Assembly: GCA_023525975.1 (NCBI GenBank)
Contig: CM042020.1
Location: 10,680,001-10,744,000, forward strand
From: Smallanthus sonchifolius
Taxonomy: Eukaryota; Streptophyta; Magnoliopsida; Asterales; Asteraceae
DNA: 64,000 bases
Direction of reading: 5' to 3'
The translations under genes and the position numbers were made by a program. Below the pieces are notes generated by a model. The model ran no database searches. It was not told where the DNA came from and saw nothing but the letters and a program-made list of their open reading frames with translations. How positions within the stretch are numbered: the first letter of the stretch is position 1; every line of letters begins with the position of its first letter. This document shows, one piece after another, positions 12,169 through 23,010 of the stretch.

Positions 12169-12265
12169 TTTTTTTTAACGGCAAACTAACATACTCTTAA
12201 ATACCTCAAAACAAGCACTTTGCAGGATTTGAACCCTTCACCTCATGAATAGAGGGAAAACACCT
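12169..12265 (-). mobile_element. tRNA-derived SINE remnant
   Basis: On the minus strand there is a B-box-like GGTTCAAATCC and a 3' end GCCGTTAAAAAAAA, shared with the SINE at 48.5 kb. TTTGCTA flanks both sides (12162-12168, 12266-12272). It is short and decayed. Confidence 0.55.
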
Positions 12266-12272
12266 TTTGCTA

Positions 12273-12818
12273 ATCTTTATATATTTACGATAATGATAGT
12301 AAGAAACTAACTATTTTAATAACTTCTTTTTGAAATATTTTAATTTTCATGATATATTCATAAATATTATATTTTTTAAATTAAGGTTAGTGTAATAGTT
12401 TGGAAAATAATACATTTCTCCTAAAAGAATATGTATTACATCCATAGTAATAAATCAAATGGTCTTTGGCCTAGCAGTATCCTGATGTTGGGGTAAAGCT
12501 CAGGAACCTGCTTGAATTGTTCTTTTTAGTCTAGGCTAGTCGGGTTAAATCAAGTTTTACCCCATCTTAAATTAGGAAGGATTAGGTTTGACTAAAAAAA
12601 ACAGTATGCTCAATGTTAAGAAACTATTAAAAAGCACACATGATTAGTTTATTAATTATTTGTCAATAATATATGAAGTGTTTTTACTTTTTACGCCGAT
12701 GCCTTTAGGTCAACATTATGACGTACAAACATGAAAGATTAAAAAAATGATTTCTTATTTTATAAAGATAAAATACATAAATTAATTATTTATCTTTCTT
12801 GTTGCGTCTTTCTTTGCA
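12273..12818. other. AT-rich spacer
   Basis: No gene or delimited element recognised. Confidence 0.5.
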
Positions 12819-12826
12819 CTTTCTAT

Positions 12827-13342
12827 CAATGTTTTCAGAACCGGATCGGACAACGAATCGGACGTTTTAAAGGTTCATCGGTCGGATCGGATTCAAGAAC
12901 CGGATGACGCAATAAATAATATAAATATTCATAAAAATATAAAAATTCCAAATACTACATATACAACCATTTAAACACTTTTGAGTCAAGGACGAGGGTT
13001 GTAGGTCTGTAGGAATTTTAATTATTTTGAATCTTCAATTTTAATTTTGATTAGGGTTTTGGAGGACATGTGGCAGCGTATAAGTTAAAAGGAAAGAGCC
13101 AAATTGAGTTAAAATTGTAAATAGAAGTAAGTAGGAGGACTATAGGATAAAAAAGATAAATAAATAGTAAATTTTTTTTTTAAAATTAAACTACCCGGTT
13201 CGACCACCGGTTCGAAGTTTCCCGGTTCGACCGCTGAATCGCTTGAACCGCCCGGTTCAACCAGCAAACGGTCTCAGAGCATGTAACCGGACCGGTGGAG
13301 GTCACGGTTCCCGGTCCAACCGGTCCGGTTTTAAAAACATTG
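12827..13342. mobile_element. Non-autonomous hAT element, 516 bp
   Basis: Inverted termini CAATGTTTTCAGAACCGG and, as reverse complement of the right end, CAATGTTTTTAAAACCGG. The flanking 8-bp duplication CTTTCTAT is perfect (12819-12826 and 13343-13350). Arms are rich in CCGGTTCGA-type words. No transposase. Confidence 0.85.
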
Positions 13343-13350
13343 CTTTCTAT

Positions 13351-13820
13351 TTAATTTACAACAATCTCTTTCCACAGATATTTAAACCGATCTGAGACTT
13401 GATTTAAATGCTTAGGTAAATGATAAATTATATAAAACTTGTAAGTAGTTTATTTATTTATTTTTTAAGTTGGAGCTTGCTAGCTCTTGAGATTGAAATC
13501 GAAGTTGGTGTTAATGATGTGATTATGTAAAATTTCTAATGATATATTCGTATTGGAGAATAGAAGAATCACATTTTTAGTCATGATCGAGATGCGTGAG
13601 GTTACGTATTTACCTTTGCTCCCCTGTTAGACATTGTTTCCATACACATCAGCTTTACACTCGCGTATCATCACGAAATGATAATATACGACACAAACTT
13701 GTCTAGTATCTACAATATTTTGTATACAGTTCATATATTTATTAGGGTTTGATAAGTATTTTTTTTTATCTATTTTTCATATTACTTAGTTTTTCATGTA
13801 TCTTTGAAATGTTGTGTGAT
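13351..13820. other. AT-rich spacer
   Basis: Nothing recognised. Confidence 0.5.
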
Positions 13821-13828
13821 AAAAGAAG

Positions 13829-13913
13829 CAGGGCTGGCCCTGGGGTAGGTCGAGCCGGATTTTCGGCCATGACCCGTTTTTTAGGGGGCATAAAATTTTA
13901 TATATATGTTATA

Positions 13914-13946
<33 letters not shown>

Positions 13947-14343
13947 TTTATAAAAATTTATATACCGGTTTTATATATTGGGACCTTTTTTATAAAAACT
14001 TAAAAACATATTGGGCCCTTTTTTATTCTTTAATCTTTATAATTGTTGGGCCCTATTTAATCTTTATAATGTGATGGTTGGGCCCTAATCTGTTTAATCT
14101 TTATAATGTAATAGTTGATTGGTTGTGTCATAATCCAGTAATCCATTTAATATTTATAATGTAAATATGTAATGATTGAGCCCTAATCCTTATTACGGTA
14201 TGTCATGTAACATACTATATTTTTTCTATGTTTATTACTATAACGTTAATCGTCGTTTAAAAAAACTTAGTTTATATATTTTGTTCGTAGTGACCTTTTT
14301 TTCCGGCTCGGTCAGGGCACTTAAATCCTCAGGACCGACCCTG
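13829..14343. mobile_element. Non-autonomous hAT element, CAGGGCCGGCCC type, 515 bp
   Basis: Left terminus CAGGGCTGGCCCTG, right terminus reverse complement CAGGGTCGGTCCTG. The 8-bp duplication AAAAGAAG is perfect (13821-13828, 14344-14351). The interior has (TA)n and a repeated GGGCCCTTTTT / TTTAATCTTTATAATG word. Same terminal family as the larger element at 27316-29063. Confidence 0.88.
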
Positions 14344-14351
14344 AAAAGAAG

Positions 14352-15399
14352 CTCATCTCACATTTTGTTATTGCTGGTATGGTATTTAAATACTCCTCTA
14401 AATAGGTTTTTGAAAAGTAGATATTACAAAAGACCTTCGATGTTACTTAAGTGGATTTATGTCCGGTATTGATTCAGTGGTCTCCTTAACAAACCTCTCA
14501 GGCATTATAACCTCTCTCTATATGTGTTCAAATAGCTTCCATGTCTAACTATTTATAGTAAATGCTGTTTTCTTGTAATGTGTAACTTATGTTCGAGTAT
14601 CACGTAATATATTTGATATCTCGAAGTATTGTGTTGTCATTTCTGATACTCGTACACGAAGAAAATTGATGATATTCAAAAATGTGGTTTTGATGATACA
14701 TGAGTAAAAAGGTTATACGTGACAGTTAGTCATGTATCATGTGCTATTGACTCGTAATGCGATGAAAGCTCGATACATTAGTAAAAAAGAGTCACGTATA
14801 TGATGAGTAAAGACAAGATTATACTTTGAAGCGACTATAAAAATATAAAACCACTAGAAAATATTACTTTTATGATTTTCTCAAAATATGTATGTAGTAA
14901 GCTAAAGAACTAAATGCATCACCATCACTTTGTAAACATTTATTTCTCAAACAACAAAATAACGTTTTATCAAATTTTCTCTCACTTATCACTTCTTTAC
15001 GTTTTATTGTTTGGCTCGATCTTATTATTGTTTGATGTAAGTTTACAAATTAAGTTTAAATGCACATTAATTATATTAAATTATCGTAGGGATTCAAATA
15101 AATACTATTAATTAATAAGGGATGTTGACAACAAGAAATTAAATAGATTTTGAGGAATGTTTTCATGAACAAGATTTTTGCAATTTTAAAACGAAAATTT
15201 TCACAGTTTTATAAGATGAACTATCGCCCTATTTGCGCTTTATTTTTTTATTTCACCACTCCCTTTCCTCCGTTTAAAATTTTAAATAATAATAAATAAA
15301 ATATAATTTTAAAAGTCAACTTGAGCAATTACACTCAAATCTATACTATATGTTGTGCTGGGACACCGGTGGATTTTTTTTTTCACACATGATCTAACT
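14352..15399. other. Spacer left of the MULE complex
   Basis: No gene. Isolated ATACGTGACAG and GTCACGTATA words near 14716 and 14792 resemble the array motif that becomes dense from 15400, so the MULE terminal region may begin here. Confidence 0.35.
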
Positions 15400-15671
15400 G
15401 TCACGTATCGGTCTATACGTGCTGGTTGTGACACAACCCGTGACGTATCGGCCTAAACGTGACGGTATGTCTCTCGTGAGTTCGGAAATAAAAAGGACAC
15501 TGATGATACGAGATTGATACGAGGTTTCTGTAATCCTCAAAAAGGAAACCTAACCATCACGTATAGGCCAATACGTGACGGTTGTGTACGAGGTTGTTTG
15601 ACAGAAAGTTAAAGTCGACAGTGTGGTCGGACACCTGACCTAACCGTCTCCGTTGGACCTATACGTGACGG
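15400..15671. promoter_or_regulatory. Array A of ACGT-core near-palindromes
   Basis: Four units of about 25 bp at 15400-15424, 15440-15465, 15556-15582 and 15644-15671. Each pairs a GTCACGTAT-like half with an ATACGTGAC-like half around a GGCC/GGTC centre. The cores (ACGTG/CACGT) are the kind bound by plant bZIP and bHLH factors; that binding is inference. The last unit ends about 20 bp before a TATA-like box and 280 bp before the transposase start. Confidence 0.7.
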
Positions 15672-15689
15672 TTAGGTTCTAGATTCAGC

Positions 15690-15699
15690 TTATATTAAC
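15690..15699 (+). promoter_or_regulatory. TATA-like box of the MULE transposase gene
   Basis: TTATATTAAC lies 20 bp after the last array A unit. It is followed by a C/A-rich leader with repeated CAACTCTCACCAC words running to the ATG at 15951. Confidence 0.5.
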
Positions 15700-15950
15700 A
15701 CAACTCTCACCACTCACTCACAAACTAAACCCAAAATCAAACACAACTCTCACCACACTAAACCCACAATCCACAACTCTCACCACCAACTTTCATCACA
15801 CTAAACCCACCATCATACACAAACCCGACACTACCATTTTCACCATAATTAAAAAGAACAGAAAGTATAGACGAAAGTTCGTGTTGAGTTCTTGGTTGTG
15901 GTTATTTGTTGTTGGGACACCGCTGTTTTTTTGTTTCGCGCCTGACACCG

Positions 15951-18900
15951 ATGTCGAGTTCGGGAGATTCTTATCAGAAGTCGAAGCTTCCAGATTTGAA
16001 TAAGGAGCCAACCTTCGAAGATCTGAACCAGGTTTAACAAGTCTTTATTTTATTAAGGGTTCTACTGGTACGGGTAAACTTAGGGGTGTGCAAGTCTTTA
16101 TTTTACGTCAGGTATCTAACCGGCCATTACGTTTTCAGTAGTATTTCGTATTCGGGAGTCACCCTTCGTGGGGGGGGGGACCAACCCGTTGAATACATAC
16201 GGTCATGAGTCGTCGCAGCAGCAACCATTACCGAATTACAGTCAAGAGGCGTACATGTCACTATTTGGATCGACGGATTACGGTCAAGGGTCGTACCGGC
16301 CATAACCAGAACCGGATTATGGACATCTCTCATACCAGTCACAACCAGAACCGGATTACGTACATATGTCGTGCGGGTCACAACCAGAACCGGATAATGA
16401 ACATTTCTCGTACCGGTCACAACCAGAACCTACACACGTGTCGGATAGTTTCCATAGGAATGACACAGATGATAGTGAGTCTTCCGTTCATTTGAAAGGA
16501 AACGATGGGGATGCGGAGAATGCATTGGACGATGATCGCATACGCAAGGCGACAGTTTCATATAAAACAAACAAAGTATGACAACAATTCTTTCGTTCGT
16601 TTAAATTGATTATTTATTTGTTTTATGTACTACGTTTTAAGTCTGACCTTGTAACTATTTCAATATTTTAATTCTCGTGAGGATTTGGTGGATTGGGCTA
16701 AGAAGAGAGGACGCGAGCATGGGTGCGTCATTGTGGTCAGTCGGTCAAGGAAAAAATATGTGGAACTCGGATGCAATCGTGGTGGGGAACCTAAATGCAG
16801 GGGCACAGTCAGGCGTACTGGGAGCATAAAAAAATCATGTCCATTTAAGCTCGTAGGGAGGTACATCGGAAAGAGTAATAGTTGGAGGTTGGACGTGACA
16901 GACGAGACACACACCCACGATCCTGTTGTATTTGAGGAGGGCTTGAGGAGGGCCACACGCAGCTTAGGAAGATGTCCGCCGGGGAAATTGATCTGGTTGA
17001 GAGGTTACACCGGCAGCACATGCATGCGTCACATTCTTGCAGCAGTACGGGAAGAGTTTCCCGGTAGCAGATGTGTTGTTCAGGACATATACAACGCCAC
17101 AACGAAGATTAGGGCCGAAAGTAAAATAGGCCCGACACCAATGCAGGAACTTGAAAACTTACTGCAATCTGAAGAGTTCGTGTATCACACCCGGGAGAAT
17201 CCCTCCACTAATGTCGTTGAAGATATTTTCTTTTGTCATCCTACCTCCTATAAAATGTGGTACGCCTTCCCACACCTGATGTTGGTAGACACGACGTACA
17301 AAACCAACATGTACGACATTCCTTTTGTTCAGTTTATTGGTGTGACGTCGACATTGAAGTCGTTTTGTATTGCGCGCGCATTTATATCGAGGGAACGACA
17401 GGACAACTTCACATGGGTTCTTGAGCGGATCAAAGATATGCTTGATGGGTGTGATGAGCCATGCGTCATTGTCACAGACAGGGACCTAGCCCTGATGAGT
17501 TCGTGTGACATAGTCTTCTCGGGTGCTTCTAAAAACCTATGCAGGTGGCACATCATGGAGAATATCACCAGAAGGTGGAAAGGCCTTTTCAAAGTCAACA
17601 TTTGGAAAGATTTTTCATACTGGTGGAAGGTTCTGTGTGAATCTCCCACAGACGCGTTATACGATTATAATTGCATGAAGATGGAGGAAAAATTAAATGA
17701 AGACGGTAAACAGGGTAAGAATTTCATACTTAATGTTTCTATAAAAATCTATTTTTTCATTTCATAATTTTTCTTTTTTCTTTGTTTCAGAGGTCTGGGA
17801 ATATATTTGTAATAGTTGGTTGTGTCCGTACAAACAAAATTTTGTTTCTTGTTGGATGTACGACCGCCTCAACTTTGGTGAACATACAACTAATAGAATC
17901 GAGGGCTAACACGCCAACTTTAAGAGTTACCTTACAGGGAGCAACAATACGTTGCACACACTTGTCGGATATGTCAGTAAAGTTGTACGGGGCCAGGAGA
18001 TTGAAATCTCCAAAACCTTCGAGGAGTCCCGCATTAAGATATTAAATGTCCATCGACTGCAAGTGTTTTCCGGATTACATTATAAGGTGTCTATTAGGTG
18101 TCTTGAACTTCTTGAAAAAGAGATGGCGATAATGGAAAGGATGCTGGATACAGGAGGTTTGTGTGGACACCAGTTGTCCACGTCCATGGGCTTGCCATGT
18201 GCTTGTCGTTTGGAGGAACACATCAACCAACACGTAAAAATAAGTTTGTTTAAGAAAATGTATGAAAGTGTGTTTACAGGAAAAACAAAAAAGAAAGAGC
18301 CTGAGCTACGTCAGGACCCTCGTGGTCGTCCAAATCTTAATCCGCAACAGAGAAACTCGAACGCCAAGATGTCACAGAAAATTAGGCCTGACATCGCGAG
18401 ACACAGCTCGTATACTACGATAGAACAAACTATGCCTGAACCGGCGAGGCACATCTCCTATACCCCTTAGTCACAGTTTAAGACGCCCAACAACCGTCCT
18501 AATCGGTTAAAGGCTGCTTCAAAGGTACAGCAGACAGGAGCTGACCTAGGGTTTCCTTTAATGTTGAAACCTAACCACGTGTTGAAAATTATGCAGTTTA
18601 AGGATAGCCTCCCCCAATGGATTCACCAGTACGTTTCAAAAATAAAAGATGTGCGGCCAGATGGTAACTGCGGTTTTCAGGGGATCGTTGTGGCTTTAGG
18701 AAAGGACCAAAATGAGTGGGCGTGGGTTAGGGGAAAAATGCTGACGGAAATGGACAATGACATTTCGTATTGGCGGCCCAATTTGAACCGCGAGATCCCT
18801 GGATTCTATGACACTGTTCGTAACAGCTTAGATTGGTTTGACACGATTGAACCCGCACCCGAGAATCGTTGGCTGAGCTTTCCCGCCCATGGACTCATAA

Positions 18901-19280
18901 TTTCTCAAACATTCAATTGTGTTATACATCTTATAGGCTTATTTGGCAGCCAATCTTTTTTCCCGGTGAGAACACGACCAGAACCGTGCTTTGAGTATCC
19001 AGTTGTAGCACTAGCTGTTGTTAACCGCGATCACTTTATCTCCCTAAAATTGGTTGGGGATTACCCAGTGCCGAATGTGATATTCTATTGGCCGAGATAT
19101 GCATTTACAAACGCACTAGAATGGCAAGTTATGTACCAGGATCATGTAAAACCAATACGTTACAATGATGGATCGCCTACGAGGCCACCAGCCCGTCCCA
19201 AGTATTACTATATCAGGATAGCCTATGTATTAATGTATCTTTGTAGTTGCTATAAAATCTTACAATGTATAATATTTTAA
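15951..19280 (+). pseudogene. MULE transposase with FAR1-type zinc finger and OTU protease domain, decayed
   Basis: The reading starts MSSSGDSYQKSKLPDLNKEP (15951), passes a 15-residue repeat block, then a FAR1/GCM-type DNA-binding region (about 16685-16960, CNRGGEPKCRGTVRRTGS...C...HTHD). The MULE DDE core follows: MLVDTTYK (first D), VIVTDRDLAL (second D) and NRIEG (E). A clean intron, 17715-17790, joins CAG-G to AG-GTC in frame. A zinc-finger-like CGHQLSTSMGLPCAC (about 18150-18205) comes next, then an OTU fold from about 18600: DVRPDGNCGF has the catalytic Asp and Cys, NRDHFISL the likely His. OTU enzymes cleave ubiquitin; in a transposase its role is unknown. Frame-consistent stops at 16303, 17907 (next to the catalytic Glu) and 18468 all sit where Gln is expected. 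The junction near 16576-16680 is not resolved. Confidence 0.85.
16297..16435 (+). repeat. 45-bp tandem repeat coding for a 15-residue unit
   Basis: Each unit encodes a version of SQPEPDYGHLSY. About three and a half copies lie in the N-terminal part of the MULE protein. The first copy has TAA (16303) where the others have CAA. Confidence 0.8.
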
Positions 19281-19339
19281 GTATAAACACATCATATATC
19301 AAAAGTGTTAACATTTACAATTAAAAAAAAAGGAAGGGG

Positions 19340-19646
19340 TGACGGTTCACCCTATACGTGACATATACACCACCAAAACCCTAAAACCTAACTTAACCAT
19401 ACCCACCAACGTGACATATTACGTTCATGCATGCATGTATGTACGAACGTATAACGGTGACATATCGCCCTACACGTGACGGTTACATGCATGTATGTAT
19501 ATACGAAGGTATAAGGGTGACGAATCTCCCTATACGTGAAATATGTATGTATATACGAACGTATAAAGGTGACGGATCACTCTATACGTGACATATGCAT
19601 GTAAATACGAACGTATAAGGGTGACGGATCGCCCTATACGTGACCT
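19340..19646. promoter_or_regulatory. Array B of ACGT-core repeats downstream of the MULE gene
   Basis: About five units of GGTGACGGATC...CCCTATACGTGAC spaced about 55 bp, separated by GTATGTATATACGAACGTATA words. It shares the ATACGTGAC half with array A and may be the matching right terminal repeat of the same MULE. No exact end or 9-bp duplication could be fixed. Confidence 0.6.
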
Positions 19647-20318
19647 ATTGAACATCCTGGAACAAATATCACCGGAGCCGGCTGTTGCCGCTACAAACCA
19701 CACCGGCATATCTTCTTCTGATCCGTACTCGAAATCCACACCCTTATAAATATTACGCTTATTATCAACGTTTTTCTTCCGTTTACATTCACAGTTGGTT
19801 CCATTGTTGAGTCTCGAAAAATTCCATCATGGAAACATGGTGTTTGACATTTTAATGTTTGACCAATAGCATGATAGAAATTGGATGGGTAAAACGGTTG
19901 TGCGTGAAGATTTAATCGACGTCGATGCTCCATTATTAGTTATATTATTTTACTAATAATGGAGCATCGACGTCCATTAAATCCTCAGGCACAACCGTTT
20001 TACCCATACAACTTCAATCATGCTACTGGTAAACACTAAAATATCAAACACCATTTTTTCTTGATTTTTGAATACAATAAAGTAAATAACTTTTAACATA
20101 AAAAAATGTGGTTAGATATGATGGAGTCTCCATGAGAAATTTTCAAGACTTAAAATTGGAACCAACTGTGAATGTGAACGGAAGAAAAACGTTAATAAAT
20201 AAGCTTTGATAAATAATTGTAAGGGTATGGATTTCAATTACGGATCAGAAGAAGACATACCGGTGTGGTTTGCACCGCCAAGAGGTGGCTCCGGTGAGAT
20301 TTGTTCGAGGATGTTTAA
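19647..20318. repeat. Large inverted repeat, arms about 300 bp
   Basis: The arms meet at GACGTCGATGCTCCATTATT / AATAATGGAGCATCGACGTC with only about 14 bp between them (centre near 19947). The left arm, 19647-19940, pairs with 19954-20318; the right arm holds an extra stretch of about 70 bp near 20070-20130. Similarity is high but not perfect. Both arms carry the same short coding-like start, MDFEYGSEEDMPVWF on the minus strand (from 19739) and MDFNYGSEEDIPVWF on the plus strand (from 20228). The product is unrecognised. A transcript across it would fold into a long hairpin. Confidence 0.85.
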
Positions 20319-20420
20319 AGTTGGAAAGTGTGGGTAGGGCGGTGGTCTTCTTCTCCGGCGATGGTGTTCTTCTCCGGCGGTTTCAGCATACGATACGAGA
20401 GTTATGTTGGCTATCTGCAT

Positions 20421-20430
20421 CTATATATAA
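20421..20430 (-). promoter_or_regulatory. TATA-like box pointing into the inverted repeat
   Basis: TTATATATAG on the minus strand, 10 bp from the first unit of array C. The downstream leader contains GCCGGAGAAGAA words, also found in the leader after array D. Transcription from here would run leftward through both arms of the inverted repeat. Confidence 0.5.
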
Positions 20431-20440
20431 CAGATGCAAC

Positions 20441-20719
20441 CGTCACGTATTGTCGTACACGTGACCGTTTACTTTTATTGGGATTCACATTTGCCAGAGA
20501 CAAACCTTCACGTATTAGCCTACATGTGACCGTTACCTTTATTGGGATTCACATTTGCCAGAGACAAACTGTCACGTATAGACCTAAACGTGACCGCGAT
20601 CCCTTTATTGCTAGAGATGTCTGTCACCAAATAATATCCACAACCGTCACGGTTGGGCCTAAGGGTGACGGATATTGGACAAATAATATCGACAACCGTC
20701 ACGGTTGGGCCTAACGGTA
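20441..20719. promoter_or_regulatory. Array C of ACGT-core near-palindromes
   Basis: Five units (20441, 20507, 20568, 20646 and 20697, approximate starts). The first three are GTCACGTA...ACGTGAC, the last two CCGTCACGGTTGGGCCTAA. The spacers repeat TTTATTGGGATTCACATTTG. The block is an inverted copy of array D. Confidence 0.7.
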
Positions 20720-20799
20720 ACGGATACATAAATAATATAATCTTATTATAATAATAATATAATCTTATAATAATAATAATAATATAATGTTATTATTTG

Positions 20800-20876
20800 G
20801 GGTTTATGCGTAGAATATGTCTAATTCCGAGGATGACTAGCATAGATTTAATTTAGGGATTGACGACTACCCACAC
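20800..20876 (+). pseudogene. Partial copy of the start of the 23.1 kb ORF
   Basis: The sequence from GGTTTATGCG through MSNSEDD and NLGIDDYPH matches the exon start at 23110-23190 (MENSDDD...ILGIDDYPH). It has TAG after SEDD where the other copy has CAA, and runs straight into the ACAT microsatellite. Confidence 0.75.
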
Positions 20877-21840
20877 ATACATACATGCATACATGCATCC
20901 ATAATATGTGTATGTAGGTGCACATAAACAGTAAATGTATGTATGGATGTATGTATGTATTGCATACATACATGTATACAGCCATCCATCCATACATACA
21001 TCTATACAGTCATCCATCAATCCATACATGCATGCATACATATAGTCATATTACATACATACATGCATGTACGCATACATACATACATGCATACATACGT
21101 ACATATATTACATGCATACAGACATACATACATACATATAGTCATAGTACATACATACATATAGCCATGCATACATAATATGTGTATATAGGTGCACATA
21201 AACGGTAGATGTATGTATGTATGTATTGCATACATATATACATGTATACATCCATCCATCCATACATACATCTATACAGTCATCCATCAATCCATACATG
21301 CATGCATACATACATACATATAGTCATATTACATACATACAGGCATACATACATATAGTCATATTACATACATACATGCATGCATACATATAGTAATATT
21401 ACATACATACATGCATGCATGCATGCACGCATACATACACACATACATACATGCATGCACGCAACATACATACATAGATGCATACGTACATCCATACGTA
21501 CATGCATGCACGCATGCACGCATACATACGTACATCCATACATACATACATATAGTCATATTACATGCATACATACATACATACATATAGTCATAGTACA
21601 TACATACATGCATGCATAGATACATATAGTCATACATGTATACATGCATACATAATATGTGTATGTAGGTGCACACAAACGGTAAATTTATGTATGTATG
21701 TATTGCATACATACATACATGTATACAGCCATCCATCCATACATACATCTATACAGCCATGCATCAATCCATACATGCATGCATGCATACCTACATACAT
21801 CCATATATACATACATCAATACATACGTATTTGAAGACGA
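20877..21840. repeat. ACAT/GCAT microsatellite with higher-order units
   Basis: Nearly 1 kb of ACATACAT and GCATGCAT words on both phases. A longer anchor, AATATGTGTATGTAGGTGC, recurs near 20903, 21178, 21654 and 21852, so the array grew by larger block duplications as well as slippage. All ORFs in it (repetitive His/Tyr/Met peptides) are artefacts. Confidence 0.9.
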
Positions 21841-21889
21841 TTTGTGATCAATATGTGTATGTAGGTGCGCATAAACAGTAATTAAACGC

Positions 21890-22250
21890 GACCCGTACAC
21901 GTCAAAATGTCACGTATAGGTCGAAAGGTGAGCTAAAATTCAAAAGGTGAGCTCTGAACAGTGACGGTTAGGTCTAAATGTCATGTAAAAATCTCGAATA
22001 TATGTGACGGTTAGCCTGTAAACGGCACCTAATAATAATAATAATAATAATGGTGAAGGTTTGGTCCATACGTGACATTTGGTCCATAAACGTCACGTTG
22101 GGACCCAACCGTGACGGTTGTGGATATTATTTGGGTGACAACATCTCTCTGGCAATAAACGTCACGTTTGGTTCCAACCGTGACAGTTGTGGATAATATT
22201 TGGGAATCCCAATAAAGGGATTACGGTCACGTTTAGGTCCATACGTGACC
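21890..22250. promoter_or_regulatory. Array D of ACGT-core near-palindromes
   Basis: About six units, for example near 21907, 22061, 22094, 22150 and 22225. The part from 22070 is a recognisable inverted copy of array C, including the GTGGATATTATTTGG and AATAAAGGGAT spacers. The last unit ends about 20 bp before a TATA-like box. Confidence 0.7.
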
Positions 22251-22270
22251 GTTTGCTTCGTATCTCCTAC

Positions 22271-22278
22271 ATATAAAC
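22271..22278 (+). promoter_or_regulatory. TATA-like box of the second MULE-complex gene
   Basis: ATATAAAC, followed by a C/A-rich leader (CACCACCACCGCA words, GCCGGAGACGAC) that ends at a good splice donor, CAG|GTAAGT, at 22408/22409. Confidence 0.55.
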
Positions 22279-22539
22279 CTCACAACCCGTCACCGCTTCC
22301 TCACACCACCACCGCAACCACCGTCTTCCTCACACCACCACCGCAGAAGACCGCCGGAGACGACTATCGTTGGAGAAGAAGACCGCCAGAGACGAATACC
22401 GCAACCAGGTAAGTAATTTTATGACCCTAATTTTATCGTTTTCAACCGATTAATACCTTAGATTTGTTAGGTTTGCCCTTAGATCTAGTGTAGGTTTATG
22501 ATGGTTTATAACGGGTTACGGCGGTTTACGGTGGTATAT

Positions 22540-23010
22540 GTGTAATAATAATAATAATATTAATGTTAATAATAAAATCTTATAATAATAATAATAATAT
22601 AATCTTATTATAATAGTAATAATAATATAATCTTATTATTATAATAATAATAATATAATCTTATTATTATAATAATAATAATAAAAATAATAATAATAAT
22701 ATAATCTTATTATAATAATAATAATAAAAATAATATAATCTTATTATAATAATAATAATATAATCTTATAATAATAATAATAATAATAATAATATAATCT
22801 TATTATTATAATAATAATAATAATAATATAATCTTATTATTATAATAATAATAATATAATCTTATTATAATAATAATATAATCTTATGATAATAATATTA
22901 ATATAATCTTATTATTATTATTATAATAATAATAATATAATCTTATTATAAAAATAATAATAATAATATAATCTTAAAAATAATTATAATAATATAATCT
23001 TATAATAATA
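22540..23010. repeat. AAT/ATAATCTT microsatellite inside the leader intron
   Basis: Units like AATAATAATATAATCTTATT repeat for about 470 bp; a shorter version is at 20728-20800. Right after it (23020-23075) come degenerate telomere-like AAACCCTAAAC words. Confidence 0.85.

Noticed and set aside
14914..15111. His-rich start MHHHHF
   Set aside because: Short T-rich ORF with no homology or context.
20877..21840. CRISPR-like array
   Set aside because: Simple-sequence and block repeats without unique spacers of constant length; eukaryotic context.
20853..21900. Many overlapping 60-129 codon ORFs rich in Met, His, Tyr, Cys
   Set aside because: They are six-frame readings of an ACAT/GCAT microsatellite.
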